From: a bacterium | GTDB taxonomy: Bacteria > Actinomycetota > Acidimicrobiia > UBA5794 > ZC4RG35 | Direction: 5' to 3' | NCBI GenBank assembly: GCA_028819835.1 | Contig: JAPPKR010000126.1 | Coordinates: forward strand, 1-29,029 | Length of the DNA stretch: 29,029 nt | Shown here: positions 8,907 to 16,531 of the stretch, piece by piece | Position numbering within the stretch: the stretch's first letter is position 1 | Layout: each line of letters begins with the position of its first letter | Position numbers and translations under genes: made by a program | The notes under the pieces: generated by a model | Databases searched by the model: none | What the model saw: only the letters and a program-made list of their open reading frames with translations | Told to the model about the DNA's origin: nothing

Positions 8907-9635
8907 TCAGGGTACGACGAGCTTGAAGGCCTCCGCCGCGGCCAGGCCCGCCGGTTTTCCCACCTCCACGGCTCGCTGGGTGATCCTGGCCGCAAACCTC
9001 TCCCGGTGCGCGGCGGACGCTCCCGCATCGTCCATTGTGGTCTGAGTTTGGCTGGAGTGGCACAGGAGGGCGGCGACCTTCCGGTCCACATACCCTGTGA
9101 TGTCCTCCCGGTGGTCGACCTCGTCGGCCTGCCAGTAGAGGATCGCGTCCGGCCGGTGCTTTCCTATCTCCCCGCCCAACTGGGTCGGGAAGAAGAGATG
9201 GTCCCGGGCAGCTATGACCCCGTCGGTGGCGGCCAACCCCGTCACCCGATGGTCGGGGTGCAGCATGTAGCGCTTCCAAGGGTCATGGGTGATCACCACG
9301 TTGGGACGCAACCGCCTGATCCACCAGCACAGCGTCTCCCGAAGCTCCATGCCGTACTCCAACTCCCCGTCCACCCGGCCCAACATCACCACCTCCCCGG
9401 TGATGCCCAGGACGGACGCCGACCGGTGCTGCTCGGCGCGCCGGGTCTCCACCAGATCGTCCTGATCCGCGGCCGGGTCCCAACTCCCCTTCGATCCGTC
9501 GGTTATCACCAGCATCGAGGCCTCGCACCCTCTGTCGGACCACTTGGAGAGAACACCTCCCGCCCCGAACTCGGCATCGTCGGGATGAGCGCCGATCGTC
9601 AGCGCCCGGTCCGGGGTAGGCAACTGCTTGCTCAC
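8907..9635 (-). CDS. PIG-L (LmbE-like) family deacetylase
   Basis: Zinc-dependent N-deacetylase fold, 242 residues. The diagnostic metal motif AHPDDAE is at residues 16-22, and the second ligand block HPDHR is at 126-130. Members act on N-acetylglucosaminyl conjugates such as mycothiol precursors and on other N-acyl substrates. This one is not next to mycothiol genes, so the substrate stays open. Start ATG at 9635 is preceded by a weak purine stretch (AGGGGA, spaced about 10). It heads the leftward five-gene run and its stop lies 2 bp before the glycerate kinase start, suggesting co-translation. Confidence 0.9.
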   Translation of the reverse strand: MSKQLPTPDRALTIGAHPDDAEFGAGGVLSKWSDRGCEASMLVITDGSKGSWDPAADQDDLVETRRAEQHRSASVLGITGEVVMLGRVDGELEYGMELRETLCWWIRRLRPNVVITHDPWKRYMLHPDHRVTGLAATDGVIAARDHLFFPTQLGGEIGKHRPDAILYWQADEVDHREDITGYVDRKVAALLCHSSQTQTTMDDAGASAAHRERFAARITQRAVEVGKPAGLAAAEAFKLVVP

Positions 9636-9779
9636 CTCGATGATTCCCCTGTCAGTCGGCTGACGATTTCGCGTTCCCGATGGCTTTCGAGCATGGTTGC
9701 CGGCCTGCCTCCGCCGGGGCGGCGCGGCCTGCTGCTACCCGTTTGGACAACCTTGCCAGGTTGCTCATAAGAGCTTACT
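9636..9779. other. Intergenic region with small inverted repeat
   Basis: 144 bp between cofC-like and PIG-L genes, both leftward. It contains a perfect 6-bp inverted repeat CAACCT-TGCC-AGGTTG at 9748-9763, 16 bases beyond the cofC-like stop, without a T-run. It might be a weak terminator. It should also hold the promoter of the PIG-L operon, but I cannot identify clear -35/-10 boxes. Confidence 0.3.
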
Positions 9780-10418
9780 TCAACCCTCACCGCGCGTGCC
9801 TGGCCACCTCTCCACCTCCGTGACCCAGTCCGCCAGCCACCGGCCGCGCGGATGGGACAGGGCCGCCTGCAGATCGGAGGGACGGTCGAGATCCAAGGCC
9901 AGACCGGGCCGGAAGACAACCCTTGGGGACCGCCGACGGAGCCGGGCCAGGTGCCTGTGGAAACTCCCCTCTCCGTAAGCAAAATCGAAGTGGGGATCAC
10001 CCGATCCTCCTATCAGGGAAGTGCCGCCGTCCGAGGACGGGGCCAACACCCAGTCCCCCGAACCCACTACGGCCAGACTGTCCCGCAGGTCGGCAGCGGT
10101 CAACAAAGGAAGGTCGGCATGCACGATCATCCACCCCACTCTCCGTCTCGTGGCCTCGGCGACGGCTCCGGCCGCGGCCGCATTCAATGACGGCGCCCGG
10201 TCCGGGATCCCCTCCCATCCACGCTCGCCGGCCCACTCCATGACCACCTGGTCTGCAGCCAGCACCACTGGTCGGGCGCCGGCCTCCTCGATGGCGCCCA
10301 CAACCCTGGCAGCCATCTCCAAGCTCAGCAAGCGCCGGGCCCGGGGCGAGAGAACCGTCGCCAGTCGGGACTTGGGGGAAATGGCCTGCCTAACAGGAAC
10401 CGCCGCCAAGACCTCCAT
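9780..10418 (-). CDS. CofC/FbiD-like 2-phospholactate or phosphoenolpyruvate guanylyltransferase
   Basis: Nucleotidyltransferase of 212 residues matching the F420-biosynthesis guanylyltransferase family, which in actinobacteria (FbiD) activates phosphoenolpyruvate with GTP and in archaea (CofC) 2-phospholactate. Features: N-terminal VPVRQAISPKSRLA with the nucleotide-binding PKSRL pattern, HADLPLLT (100-107) and the conserved LAPSSDGGTSLI (125-136) and YGEGSFHRH (148-156) blocks. The VOC gene ends 9 bp upstream. Other F420 genes (fbiA, fbiB, fbiC) are not in the window. Presence supports an F420-using organism. Confidence 0.86.
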   Translation of the reverse strand: MEVLAAVPVRQAISPKSRLATVLSPRARRLLSLEMAARVVGAIEEAGARPVVLAADQVVMEWAGERGWEGIPDRAPSLNAAAAGAVAEATRRRVGWMIVHADLPLLTAADLRDSLAVVGSGDWVLAPSSDGGTSLIGGSGDPHFDFAYGEGSFHRHLARLRRRSPRVVFRPGLALDLDRPSDLQAALSHPRGRWLADWVTEVERWPGTRGEG

Positions 10419-10427
10419 CGCCGGAAG

Positions 10428-10913
10428 CTAGGAGGCGTCGATGGAAAGCCCGGCCAGCACCTCATCCAGGGTGTACCCGACCCAGATGTCCTCCTCCCAC
10501 TGGGCGAGTTGGATGAGCACCCCGTTGGTGGTGCGCGGATGAAGGAAAGCCTCGCTCCAATGCTCGCTGAAGTTGAGTCCGGTGACCCGAAAACCCTTCT
10601 CCTCGGCGATCCGCACGGCATCCGACAGGTCGGCGACCTCGAAAGTGAGATGGTGCAGACCCTCGCCCCGCTCCCTCAGGAACTTGTGGAGGAAGGAGTC
10701 GGGTCCAAGCGGGGACATGATCTCCAGCATCCCGAGAGGAAGACGGAACTGTACCCACCGGAAGGAGTTGCGGGCATGGTCCGCGCCCTGGTAGAAGCGG
10801 CCTCCCAGCAACTCGACAAGGGGAAGGGCGTCTCTGATGTCACCCACGGCCCACGACACGTGGTCAAACCTCTTCACAACCCCGTCCAGACCCAGGGATC
10901 CCGCGACGTTCAT
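10428..10913 (-). CDS. VOC-family protein, methylmalonyl-CoA epimerase-like
   Basis: 161 residues forming two beta-alpha-beta-beta-beta modules of the vicinal oxygen chelate fold. Likely metal or base positions: His18 in FDHVSWAV, a Gln55/Glu64 pair in VQF and LEIM, His88 in GLHHLTFEV. The last ligand position in FLHPRTTNGVLIQL is Gln135 where methylmalonyl-CoA epimerases carry Glu. The general pattern (HP...GVLI.L) is epimerase-like, so propionate/methylmalonyl-CoA metabolism is the first guess, but the substitution makes activity uncertain. ATG 10913 has only a weak ribosome binding site. Probably co-transcribed with the cofC-like gene. Confidence 0.8.
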   Translation of the reverse strand: MNVAGSLGLDGVVKRFDHVSWAVGDIRDALPLVELLGGRFYQGADHARNSFRWVQFRLPLGMLEIMSPLGPDSFLHKFLRERGEGLHHLTFEVADLSDAVRIAEEKGFRVTGLNFSEHWSEAFLHPRTTNGVLIQLAQWEEDIWVGYTLDEVLAGLSIDAS

Positions 10914-10946
10914 AGCCGGATGAGGCTAGTGGCCAAGCAGTCGCCC

Positions 10947-10988
10947 GGGCGCGGTGGGCGCCCCGTGGTCCGGACCGCCCGCGGCGGT
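10947..10988 (-). terminator. Two tandem GC-rich hairpins after the LCP gene
   Basis: Between the LCP stop (10996) and the VOC start there are two perfect inverted repeats: ACCGCC-CGC-GGCGGT at 10974-10988 and GGGCGC-GGTGG-GCGCCC at 10947-10963. The first begins 8 bases after the LCP stop. Neither is followed by a T-run, so these could be U-less terminators or simply by-products of high GC. Confidence 0.4.
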
Positions 10989-10995
10989 GGGTTTC

Positions 10996-12177
10996 TCACC
11001 AGTTGGAGAGAACGTCGGCGAAAGACGTGGTGGGGACCAGCACCTGGGCGCCTGAGGGAGCCCGGTAGTCGGCCACCGGGATGGTCAGCCGGGAAACCGA
11101 GGAAGGATCGAGATCCCGATAGCGCACCGCCCAGTCCACCGCCTGGGCTATCGACCATCTCTTGTCCAGACGAATGGTGTGGGAGAGACCGTCCATGGTG
11201 GAGAGCAGGTCGGCCGGGGAGTTGAGCCGAAGCTGGCCGGCCAGCGTCAGGAGCAACTCCTGCTGGTGCGCCTGGCGAGTGAAGTCGGAGGACCAGGCTC
11301 TCTGCCACTCCCCATCCACCAGTTGGCGGGCATTGCGAGACCGGGCGTAGGCCAGCGCGGTCGCGCCGTCCGCCATGCGGCATCCCGGCTCGGTGATGTC
11401 CAGATGGGCTTTCTCGTCATAGGTGGGGTAATCGAAGCAAATCTCGATCCCTCCCAGGCCATCCACCAACTCGACGAACCCGTCAAAGTCCACCTTCGCG
11501 AAGTGGTCCACCGCGATGCCCGTGAAGTCTTCGATGGCCAGGGCCAACAGCTCAGGGCCATTGGCGAACCCGGTGCACCCTCCCAGGTTGGCGTTCACTC
11601 TCCGGAAGTCCTCAGAACAGAAATTGTAGAGGTAGAGATCTCGCGGAATCGACACGAGAGCCGGCGCCGAGCCGCCGTCGGGGAACAAGGCAAAGAGGAT
11701 GGCGTCGGCCAGGTACCCGCTGGCGTCGGCGCCCATCAGCAGCACCGAGTCGTACTTGGCGTCGGGCACCTTCACCGGACTGCGGGCATGGGCGACGGGA
11801 GGGGGCTCCGAAATCTCATCTTCCCCGGGTTCCCCGGCGACCTCCTCGTCTGCTTCGGGGTCCGGCGCCACTCCCTCCCCTGCCTCGGGGTCCGGCGCCA
11901 CTCCTTCCCGGTCCTCCGGCGGCGGGACGGCCTCGGCTGTTGCCTCCTCCGGGCGGTCGGCGTCCTGCATCTCCTGGGCTTCAATTTCCTGACGACCCTC
12001 CTCGACCTGTTCCGGAGTGCGCTCTTCCAATGCCGCCCCTGCCTCATCCGGCGCAAAGGGCTGATCGGCGATCTCCTTGAAACCCCCGTACACACGCCAT
12101 CCCGCCAGCGCCATAAGCAGGAGCACCAACGCGGCAATCCCAATCCAGATCCGGCGTTGCATCTTGCGCCGCCTCAT
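10996..12177 (-). CDS. LytR-CpsA-Psr (LCP) family cell-wall glycopolymer transferase
   Basis: Membrane-anchored enzyme that transfers glycopolymers from a lipid carrier to peptidoglycan; 393 residues from the ATG used here. A basic N-terminus (RRRKMQRR) precedes one membrane segment (about residues 9-31), then a Pro/Glu-rich acidic linker (about 45-130) containing two copies of EGVAPDPEA(G/D), then the LCP domain with LLMGADAS, ALVSIPRDLY, VDFDGFVELVDGLGGI and ALAYARSRN...DFTRQAHQ. The usual Arg just before the second Asp of the first motif is replaced (GYLAD). Start options are TTG 12201, ATG 12177 and ATG 12162; none has a well-spaced ribosome binding site. Confidence 0.87.
   Translation of the reverse strand: MRRRKMQRRIWIGIAALVLLLMALAGWRVYGGFKEIADQPFAPDEAGAALEERTPEQVEEGRQEIEAQEMQDADRPEEATAEAVPPPEDREGVAPDPEAGEGVAPDPEADEEVAGEPGEDEISEPPPVAHARSPVKVPDAKYDSVLLMGADASGYLADAILFALFPDGGSAPALVSIPRDLYLYNFCSEDFRRVNANLGGCTGFANGPELLALAIEDFTGIAVDHFAKVDFDGFVELVDGLGGIEICFDYPTYDEKAHLDITEPGCRMADGATALAYARSRNARQLVDGEWQRAWSSDFTRQAHQQELLLTLAGQLRLNSPADLLSTMDGLSHTIRLDKRWSIAQAVDWAVRYRDLDPSSVSRLTIPVADYRAPSGAQVLVPTTSFADVLSNW
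11851..11910. repeat. Two 30-bp tandem repeats inside the LCP gene
   Basis: Two adjacent copies (11851-11880 and 11881-11910) of a 30-bp unit sharing the core TCGGGGTCCGGCGCCACTCC. They encode the two EGVAPDPEA decapeptides of the extracytoplasmic acidic linker, so copy number could vary without breaking the frame. Confidence 0.85.
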
Positions 12178-12201
12178 CCGGAGCGCGGTTCTAGAGGTCA
12201 A

Positions 12202-12365
12202 CCTTCCAAGTCCCTAATCGACGATGCGAAGCGTCACCGCGCCCCGCCCGAAGAAGGGTACCTTCCCCGACGGAACACCGTTCCGGTGAAGACTCCCACA
12301 AACTCACCCGGCGCGTTGAGCAGGGCGCGGATGTCGTCTCCATCGACCCGGACGGGCCAGGCGGT
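12202..12365. other. Intergenic region upstream of LCP gene
   Basis: 164 bp between the glutamine amidotransferase stop and the LCP start. On the minus strand a frame of about 41 codons is open directly after the amidotransferase stop, with protein-like composition (VDGDDIRALLNAPGEFVGVF), but it has no usable start codon near its beginning. It could be a decayed gene fragment or chance. No clear terminator or promoter seen. Confidence 0.35.
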
Positions 12366-13058
12366 TCAGCCATCCAGTCCGGCGATCCAGGCGTCGAAGA
12401 GTTGGTGGCCGCCGTCGACTATCTCCCCTTCAGCCTCTGCCATCTCCGCCGCGAACTCGTCGGGAGTCTTGCCCGCTCGTTCCAACATGCCTCGCGCCCC
12501 GTTGTAGGCCCATTCGTTGGCCTCGGCGTTGGGGGTCTCCGGATGGAACTGGACGCCCAATGCCGATCCGATGCTGAAAGCCTGCGGGAAGCGTTGCGAG
12601 TAGGCCAACAACACGCTTCCCGGGGGAGGGTCGAACGTGTCCTGGTGCATCGAGAACACCCGCCGGCCAGCTACCTTCGAAACAATCGGATGCCGGTAGC
12701 CGGAATCTGTTAGCAGGACCGGGACAGCCCCTACCTCCGGGCGGTCCGCCAGATAGGCCCTCCCTCCCAGAGCAGCGGCCAGCAGTTGGGCACCCAGACA
12801 GATCCCCAGCACAGGCACCTCCCTGTCCACCGCCTGGCGCGCCAGCGCCATCTCCTCGACCAGGAAAGGGTGCTCCTCTGTCTCGTAGGCGCCCATTCGC
12901 CCACCCATGACCACCAGGGCTCCGATCTCCTCCACCGAGGGAAACCGGTCTCCCTCCGCGGCGTTGGCCGCCTCCCATTCCACCGCCGAGCGGTCCAGTC
13001 GCTCCCCCAATCTGCCCGCCGACGCGGCGGAATGCTTGATCACCACCACTCTCTTCAT
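12366..13058 (-). CDS. Class I glutamine amidotransferase domain protein (GMP synthase GATase-like)
   Basis: Stand-alone GATase1 of 230 residues. The nucleophile Cys87 sits in LGICLGAQLLAAALGG, and the partner residues His172 and Glu174 in GVQFHPE complete the triad. Such proteins hydrolyse gamma-glutamyl amides or supply ammonia. No synthetase partner is adjacent. The start is the ATG at 13058 beginning MKRVVVIKHS, the usual first strand; the longer open frame to 13106 would reach into the purL promoter area. It is transcribed divergently from purL, 67 bp away. The physiological amide donor and acceptor are unknown. Confidence 0.86.
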   Translation of the reverse strand: MKRVVVIKHSAASAGRLGERLDRSAVEWEAANAAEGDRFPSVEEIGALVVMGGRMGAYETEEHPFLVEEMALARQAVDREVPVLGICLGAQLLAAALGGRAYLADRPEVGAVPVLLTDSGYRHPIVSKVAGRRVFSMHQDTFDPPPGSVLLAYSQRFPQAFSIGSALGVQFHPETPNAEANEWAYNGARGMLERAGKTPDEFAAEMAEAEGEIVDGGHQLFDAWIAGLDG

Positions 13059-13125
13059 GCCCGGGAAGTTTACCTTTTGGGAAACTATCGTAAGAGGACG
13101 TGGCAACCTTGAGAGACCAACCAGA
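13059..13125. promoter_or_regulatory. Divergent promoter region, amidotransferase/purL
   Basis: 67 bp between divergent starts, with an AT-rich island at about 13066-13095. On the minus strand TACGAT (13087-13092) fits a TANNNT -10 box about 29-34 bases upstream of the amidotransferase ATG. A plus-strand promoter is not clear. No riboswitch-like structure is apparent for purL. Confidence 0.35.
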
Positions 13126-15396
13126 GTGACAGAAGGCTCAGAGGCCCCCGGGCCTGAGGTCGCCGATCCGGGGGAGGCCGAGAGCCATACGCCGGCGCCC
13201 CTTCATCAACTTCTGGGACTGACGGACCCCGACTTGGAGGCGATCCGTGGCGACCTGGGTCGCGCCCCCTCCGAGGTGGAGTTGGCCGTGTACGCGGGAA
13301 TGTGGTCGGAAGCCCGTTCGTACAAGTCCTCGGGTCCCTACCTGCGCCGACTCACATCCGTCGCCCCGTGGGTGGTGGTCGGGCCTGGGGAGAACGCAGG
13401 GGTAATAGACCTGGGTGATGGATGGTTGTTGGCCCTGCGGATCGAGAGCCACAATCACGCCTCCAACGTGGACTCCCGCCGGGGCGCCTCCACGGGAGTG
13501 GGCGGAGTGCTCAGGGACGTGGCGGCCATGGGGGCCCGGCCGGTAGCCCTGCTGAATCAGATTCGCGTCGGGCCTCTGAGCGAAGCGGAGAGCCGGCTCA
13601 GGCTGCGAGAAGTGGTGGGAGCGATGGCCGCGTACGGCAGGGACGTGGGGGTTCCCATCGTCGGCGGCGAGGTGGCCTTCTCGGAAAGTTACTTCAACAA
13701 TCCCCTGGTGAACGTGATGTGCGTGGGGATTCTCCGGCGCGAGGAACTGGTGTTGGGAAGGGCCGGAGACGAAGGAACCAGGCTGGTGCTGCTGGGCTCC
13801 CCCACCGGTCCGGACGGCGTCGGAGGGGTGGCGACTCTCGCCACCACCGGCGCACGCAGTCTTGCCGACTCCTCTCCCCAGGTCATCCCCGAGGGGGATC
13901 CCGAACTGGCGAGTCGATTGCTGGAAGTGTGCCGGGAGTTGGCCCGCCTCGGCCTGGTGAAAGGCCTCCAGGACCTGGGGGGCGCCGGACTGGCCAGCGC
14001 GGTGACGGAACCGGCTTCCCGTTCGGACGTCGGGATCGACCTCGACCTGTCCGCCGTACACGTCCGGGCCGAGGAGATCGACGCGGCCGGGGTGCTGACC
14101 GCCGAGACCGAGGAGAGGATGCTGGCGTTTGCGGAACCCGGCTCGGTGGATGAGGTGCTGGAAACCGCCCGAGGACGGGGGGTGGTGGCTTCGGTGATCG
14201 GAAAGGTCGTCTCTTCGAAGACTCTCCGGGTCATGAGCGAGGGCGAGGTGGTCATGGAGGCTCCGATCCGGTCCCTGGCCGAGGGAGCGGTGGCCGACCA
14301 CCATCAGATCGGGGAGCCGGGATGGATGGAGAACCTCTGGTCCAACAGCATCCGGTTCTTGCGAAGGCCGGCGTTGGGAGGTGTCCTCCTGGACATCCTG
14401 GACGACCCCCACCTGGCTTCCAAGCGCTGGATATACGAGCAGTACCCCACCAAACCCCGGGGGGACGTGACGGTAGGCCCGGGACAGAACCATGCGCTGG
14501 TGCAGATCCCGGGCACCTCCAAGTCGATAGCCGTGTCCACCGACGGCAACGGGAGACTCTGTTACCTCGACCCTCGCCGCGGAGCGGGAAGGCTGGTCTG
14601 TGAAGCGGCGCTGAACGTGGCCATCTCCGGCGCCCGGCCCAGGGCGGTGGTGGACAATCTCAATTTCGGGAGCCCCGAGAGCCCGGATGTGATGTGGCAG
14701 TTTCGGGAGACGGTGGAGGGTCTGGCCGAAGCCTGCGAACTGCTGGGCCTTCCGGTGGTGTCAGGCAACGTGTCCTTCCACAATGAAGTCGACGGGTATC
14801 CCATCCACCCCACCCCGGTGGTGGGGGTGGTGGGAGTCGCCGACCCGGCGCCCGACTTCCCTCCAGGCATGGACCGAGCGGAAGAGGGCATGGAATTGTG
14901 GCTGCTGGGACTGAGTAACGCCGTCAACCTGGCGGGAAGTTCTTTCGCCAAGATCGCTTTCGGTCACCTGGGGGGTCGTCCCTCCGCCGCCGACTTCGCT
15001 CTCTGCCGGGCAGCGATCGAGACCTCCCTCGACCTGGTGGAAGGGGGCGTCACACCCGTGCTGCATGACATCTCCGACGGCGGCCTGGCCTTGGCGGCAG
15101 CGGAGATAGCCATCGCCTCGCAGGTGGGAGTGAACGTTACCTTCCGGGACTGGCGCAGCCTCTTCAGCGAGGACCCGAACCGGCTTCTGGCCGCGGTTGC
15201 CCCGCGGGACGTTCCCCAATTGACCGCCATAACTGATCGACACGGTCTTCCGGCCTCCCAGATAGGCACCTTCGGCGGCCGGGAGATCTCCCTTGAGAGC
15301 GGTGGGGTGCGCGGCGCCGTCAACCTGGCCGTCGCCACCCGCGCCTGGCGGGACGCCATCGGGCGACGCATGGAGGAGAGCCCTGCCGCTTCTTAG
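13126..15396 (+). CDS. purL: Phosphoribosylformylglycinamidine synthase subunit PurL
   Basis: Small-type FGAM synthetase (756 residues), which uses ATP to amidate FGAR in de novo purine synthesis and needs PurQ and PurS partners. Two AIRS-like halves are visible. The first holds IESHNHASN, GASTGVGGVLRD and PIVGGEVAF; later blocks include KGLQDLGGAGLASAVTE, the middle segment WIYEQYPTKPRGD, SGNVSFHNE and HDISDGGLALAAAE. The widely conserved tract HPSAVEPYQGAATG reads HASNVDSRRGASTG here. The GTG at 13126 is the best in-frame start; the frame open to 12907 runs through the divergent gene. purQ and purS are not adjacent. Confidence 0.93.
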   Translation: MTEGSEAPGPEVADPGEAESHTPAPLHQLLGLTDPDLEAIRGDLGRAPSEVELAVYAGMWSEARSYKSSGPYLRRLTSVAPWVVVGPGENAGVIDLGDGWLLALRIESHNHASNVDSRRGASTGVGGVLRDVAAMGARPVALLNQIRVGPLSEAESRLRLREVVGAMAAYGRDVGVPIVGGEVAFSESYFNNPLVNVMCVGILRREELVLGRAGDEGTRLVLLGSPTGPDGVGGVATLATTGARSLADSSPQVIPEGDPELASRLLEVCRELARLGLVKGLQDLGGAGLASAVTEPASRSDVGIDLDLSAVHVRAEEIDAAGVLTAETEERMLAFAEPGSVDEVLETARGRGVVASVIGKVVSSKTLRVMSEGEVVMEAPIRSLAEGAVADHHQIGEPGWMENLWSNSIRFLRRPALGGVLLDILDDPHLASKRWIYEQYPTKPRGDVTVGPGQNHALVQIPGTSKSIAVSTDGNGRLCYLDPRRGAGRLVCEAALNVAISGARPRAVVDNLNFGSPESPDVMWQFRETVEGLAEACELLGLPVVSGNVSFHNEVDGYPIHPTPVVGVVGVADPAPDFPPGMDRAEEGMELWLLGLSNAVNLAGSSFAKIAFGHLGGRPSAADFALCRAAIETSLDLVEGGVTPVLHDISDGGLALAAAEIAIASQVGVNVTFRDWRSLFSEDPNRLLAAVAPRDVPQLTAITDRHGLPASQIGTFGGREISLESGGVRGAVNLAVATRAWRDAIGRRMEESPAAS

Positions 15397-15411
15397 GCGA
15401 TCAACCCCCGG

Positions 15412-16521
15412 CTAAGGCCTGATCCGGGCGACTATCTCGTCGGTCGAGAGACCTTCCAGGCCCAGCCGCTTCAGGGTGCGGCCCCCGGCTATCGCCTCTT
15501 CCAAGCCTGCCGCTGACGCCAGGTTGAGCAGCGCTTCAGCCACCGGGGTAGCCACTCCCGCCACCTTGGCCAACTCCACCAGAGGCAGCAGTCCATACCC
15601 GAAGTCCTCGGTGTAGTAGCGGTGGCCCAGAGAGTCGGGCGCCATGATCCGGGCGTTGGCGCTCCCACTGGAGATGGCGCCCTGCAGGTCCTCCAGATCG
15701 GCGTCCGGTTCCACCGTGCCGATCCCGGACATCTCCTCCAACAGAGACCCCAGGCGGTATCCGAAGGCGTCGGCCACCGCCAGGCGCTCGGAGTCCAGGC
15801 GCTCCATCACCGACGCCACTCCCCCGGTCATGCCTTCCACGTAGAAGCGGAAGTCCCCGCCTGTGGCCTCGACCCAGGCCGCTCCCAGAATCGCTCCGGG
15901 AGGATGGAGAACCATGTTGACCTCCGCCAGACCCACCGCCAGGACATCGGGCAGGGTGACAGCTCCGGGGTAGAGCCGGGCGGCCAACCCGAGAGCCGCC
16001 TCGCCCCCGGGGAGGCAGGCAACCGGCACCCGGGCGGCGGCGCCCGTGATGTTCACTCCCCACTGCGCCGGCCGGCCGGCCCCACCCGCGTCAGCGTCCA
16101 CCGCAAAGGCCCGCACCGTGTATGGGAGGGTGGAACACTCCGCCAGAGGAGGCGCGGCTTCCATCCCGGCGTCGCGCCACACTTTGGCCACCTCAAGGGC
16201 GCCGCCCAGGTGGCCGGGTGCCAGCACCACCGGCGACCTACAACCCACCTCGGCCAGGAGTCGGGCTATGTGCCGGTGGGCGGTGGACGGCAGGCACACC
16301 AGCACGCCTCCCGCTCCGGCAAGGCTCGAGGCCAGATCGTCGGTGCATGTCACGGGCATCACGCCCTCCCCGCACACGCCCCGGTAGACGAGCCGGAAAC
16401 CGGTCGGCGGCTCTTCCGGGACGGTGCGCCGCCACCAGACCACCTCGAATCCCCGCAGGGTCAGGTCGACCGTCGCCGCCATGCCTCCCGCTCCGCCCCC
16501 CATCACCACTACGCGGGTCAT
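15412..16521 (-). CDS. NAD/NADP octopine/nopaline (opine) dehydrogenase family
   Basis: Opine dehydrogenases catalyse reversible NAD(P)H-dependent reductive condensation of a 2-oxo acid with an amino group. 369 residues. The N-terminal Rossmann fold starts VVVMGGGAGGMAAT (residues 4-17); the C-terminal helical domain carries the typical NMVLHPPGAILGAAWVEATG and FYVEGMT tracts, with a conserved His in HPPG. The start ATG 16521 is chosen because it follows a GAGAGAG purine tract and avoids a larger overlap; ATG 16545 is the alternative. It overlaps or abuts the enolase-superfamily gene upstream. No nicotianamine-synthase-like partner, as in opine metallophore clusters, is in view, so a catabolic role is inferred. 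Confidence 0.87.
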   Translation of the reverse strand: MTRVVVMGGGAGGMAATVDLTLRGFEVVWWRRTVPEEPPTGFRLVYRGVCGEGVMPVTCTDDLASSLAGAGGVLVCLPSTAHRHIARLLAEVGCRSPVVLAPGHLGGALEVAKVWRDAGMEAAPPLAECSTLPYTVRAFAVDADAGGAGRPAQWGVNITGAAARVPVACLPGGEAALGLAARLYPGAVTLPDVLAVGLAEVNMVLHPPGAILGAAWVEATGGDFRFYVEGMTGGVASVMERLDSERLAVADAFGYRLGSLLEEMSGIGTVEPDADLEDLQGAISSGSANARIMAPDSLGHRYYTEDFGYGLLPLVELAKVAGVATPVAEALLNLASAAGLEEAIAGGRTLKRLGLEGLSTDEIVARIRP

Positions 16522-16531
16522 GGGGTCTCTC

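Noticed and set aside
12240..12365. Minus-strand frame of about 41 codons after the amidotransferase stop
   Set aside because: No start codon at its beginning and no recognisable family; kept only as a possible remnant.
13138..14493. 451-residue antisense frame opposite purL
   Set aside because: Gly/Pro/His/Arg-rich composition typical of high-GC antisense frames; purL on the other strand has clear motifs.
15397..15420. GATCA/TGATC inverted repeat between purL and the opine dehydrogenase
   Set aside because: Five-base arms with a long loop and no T-run; not convincing as a terminator.
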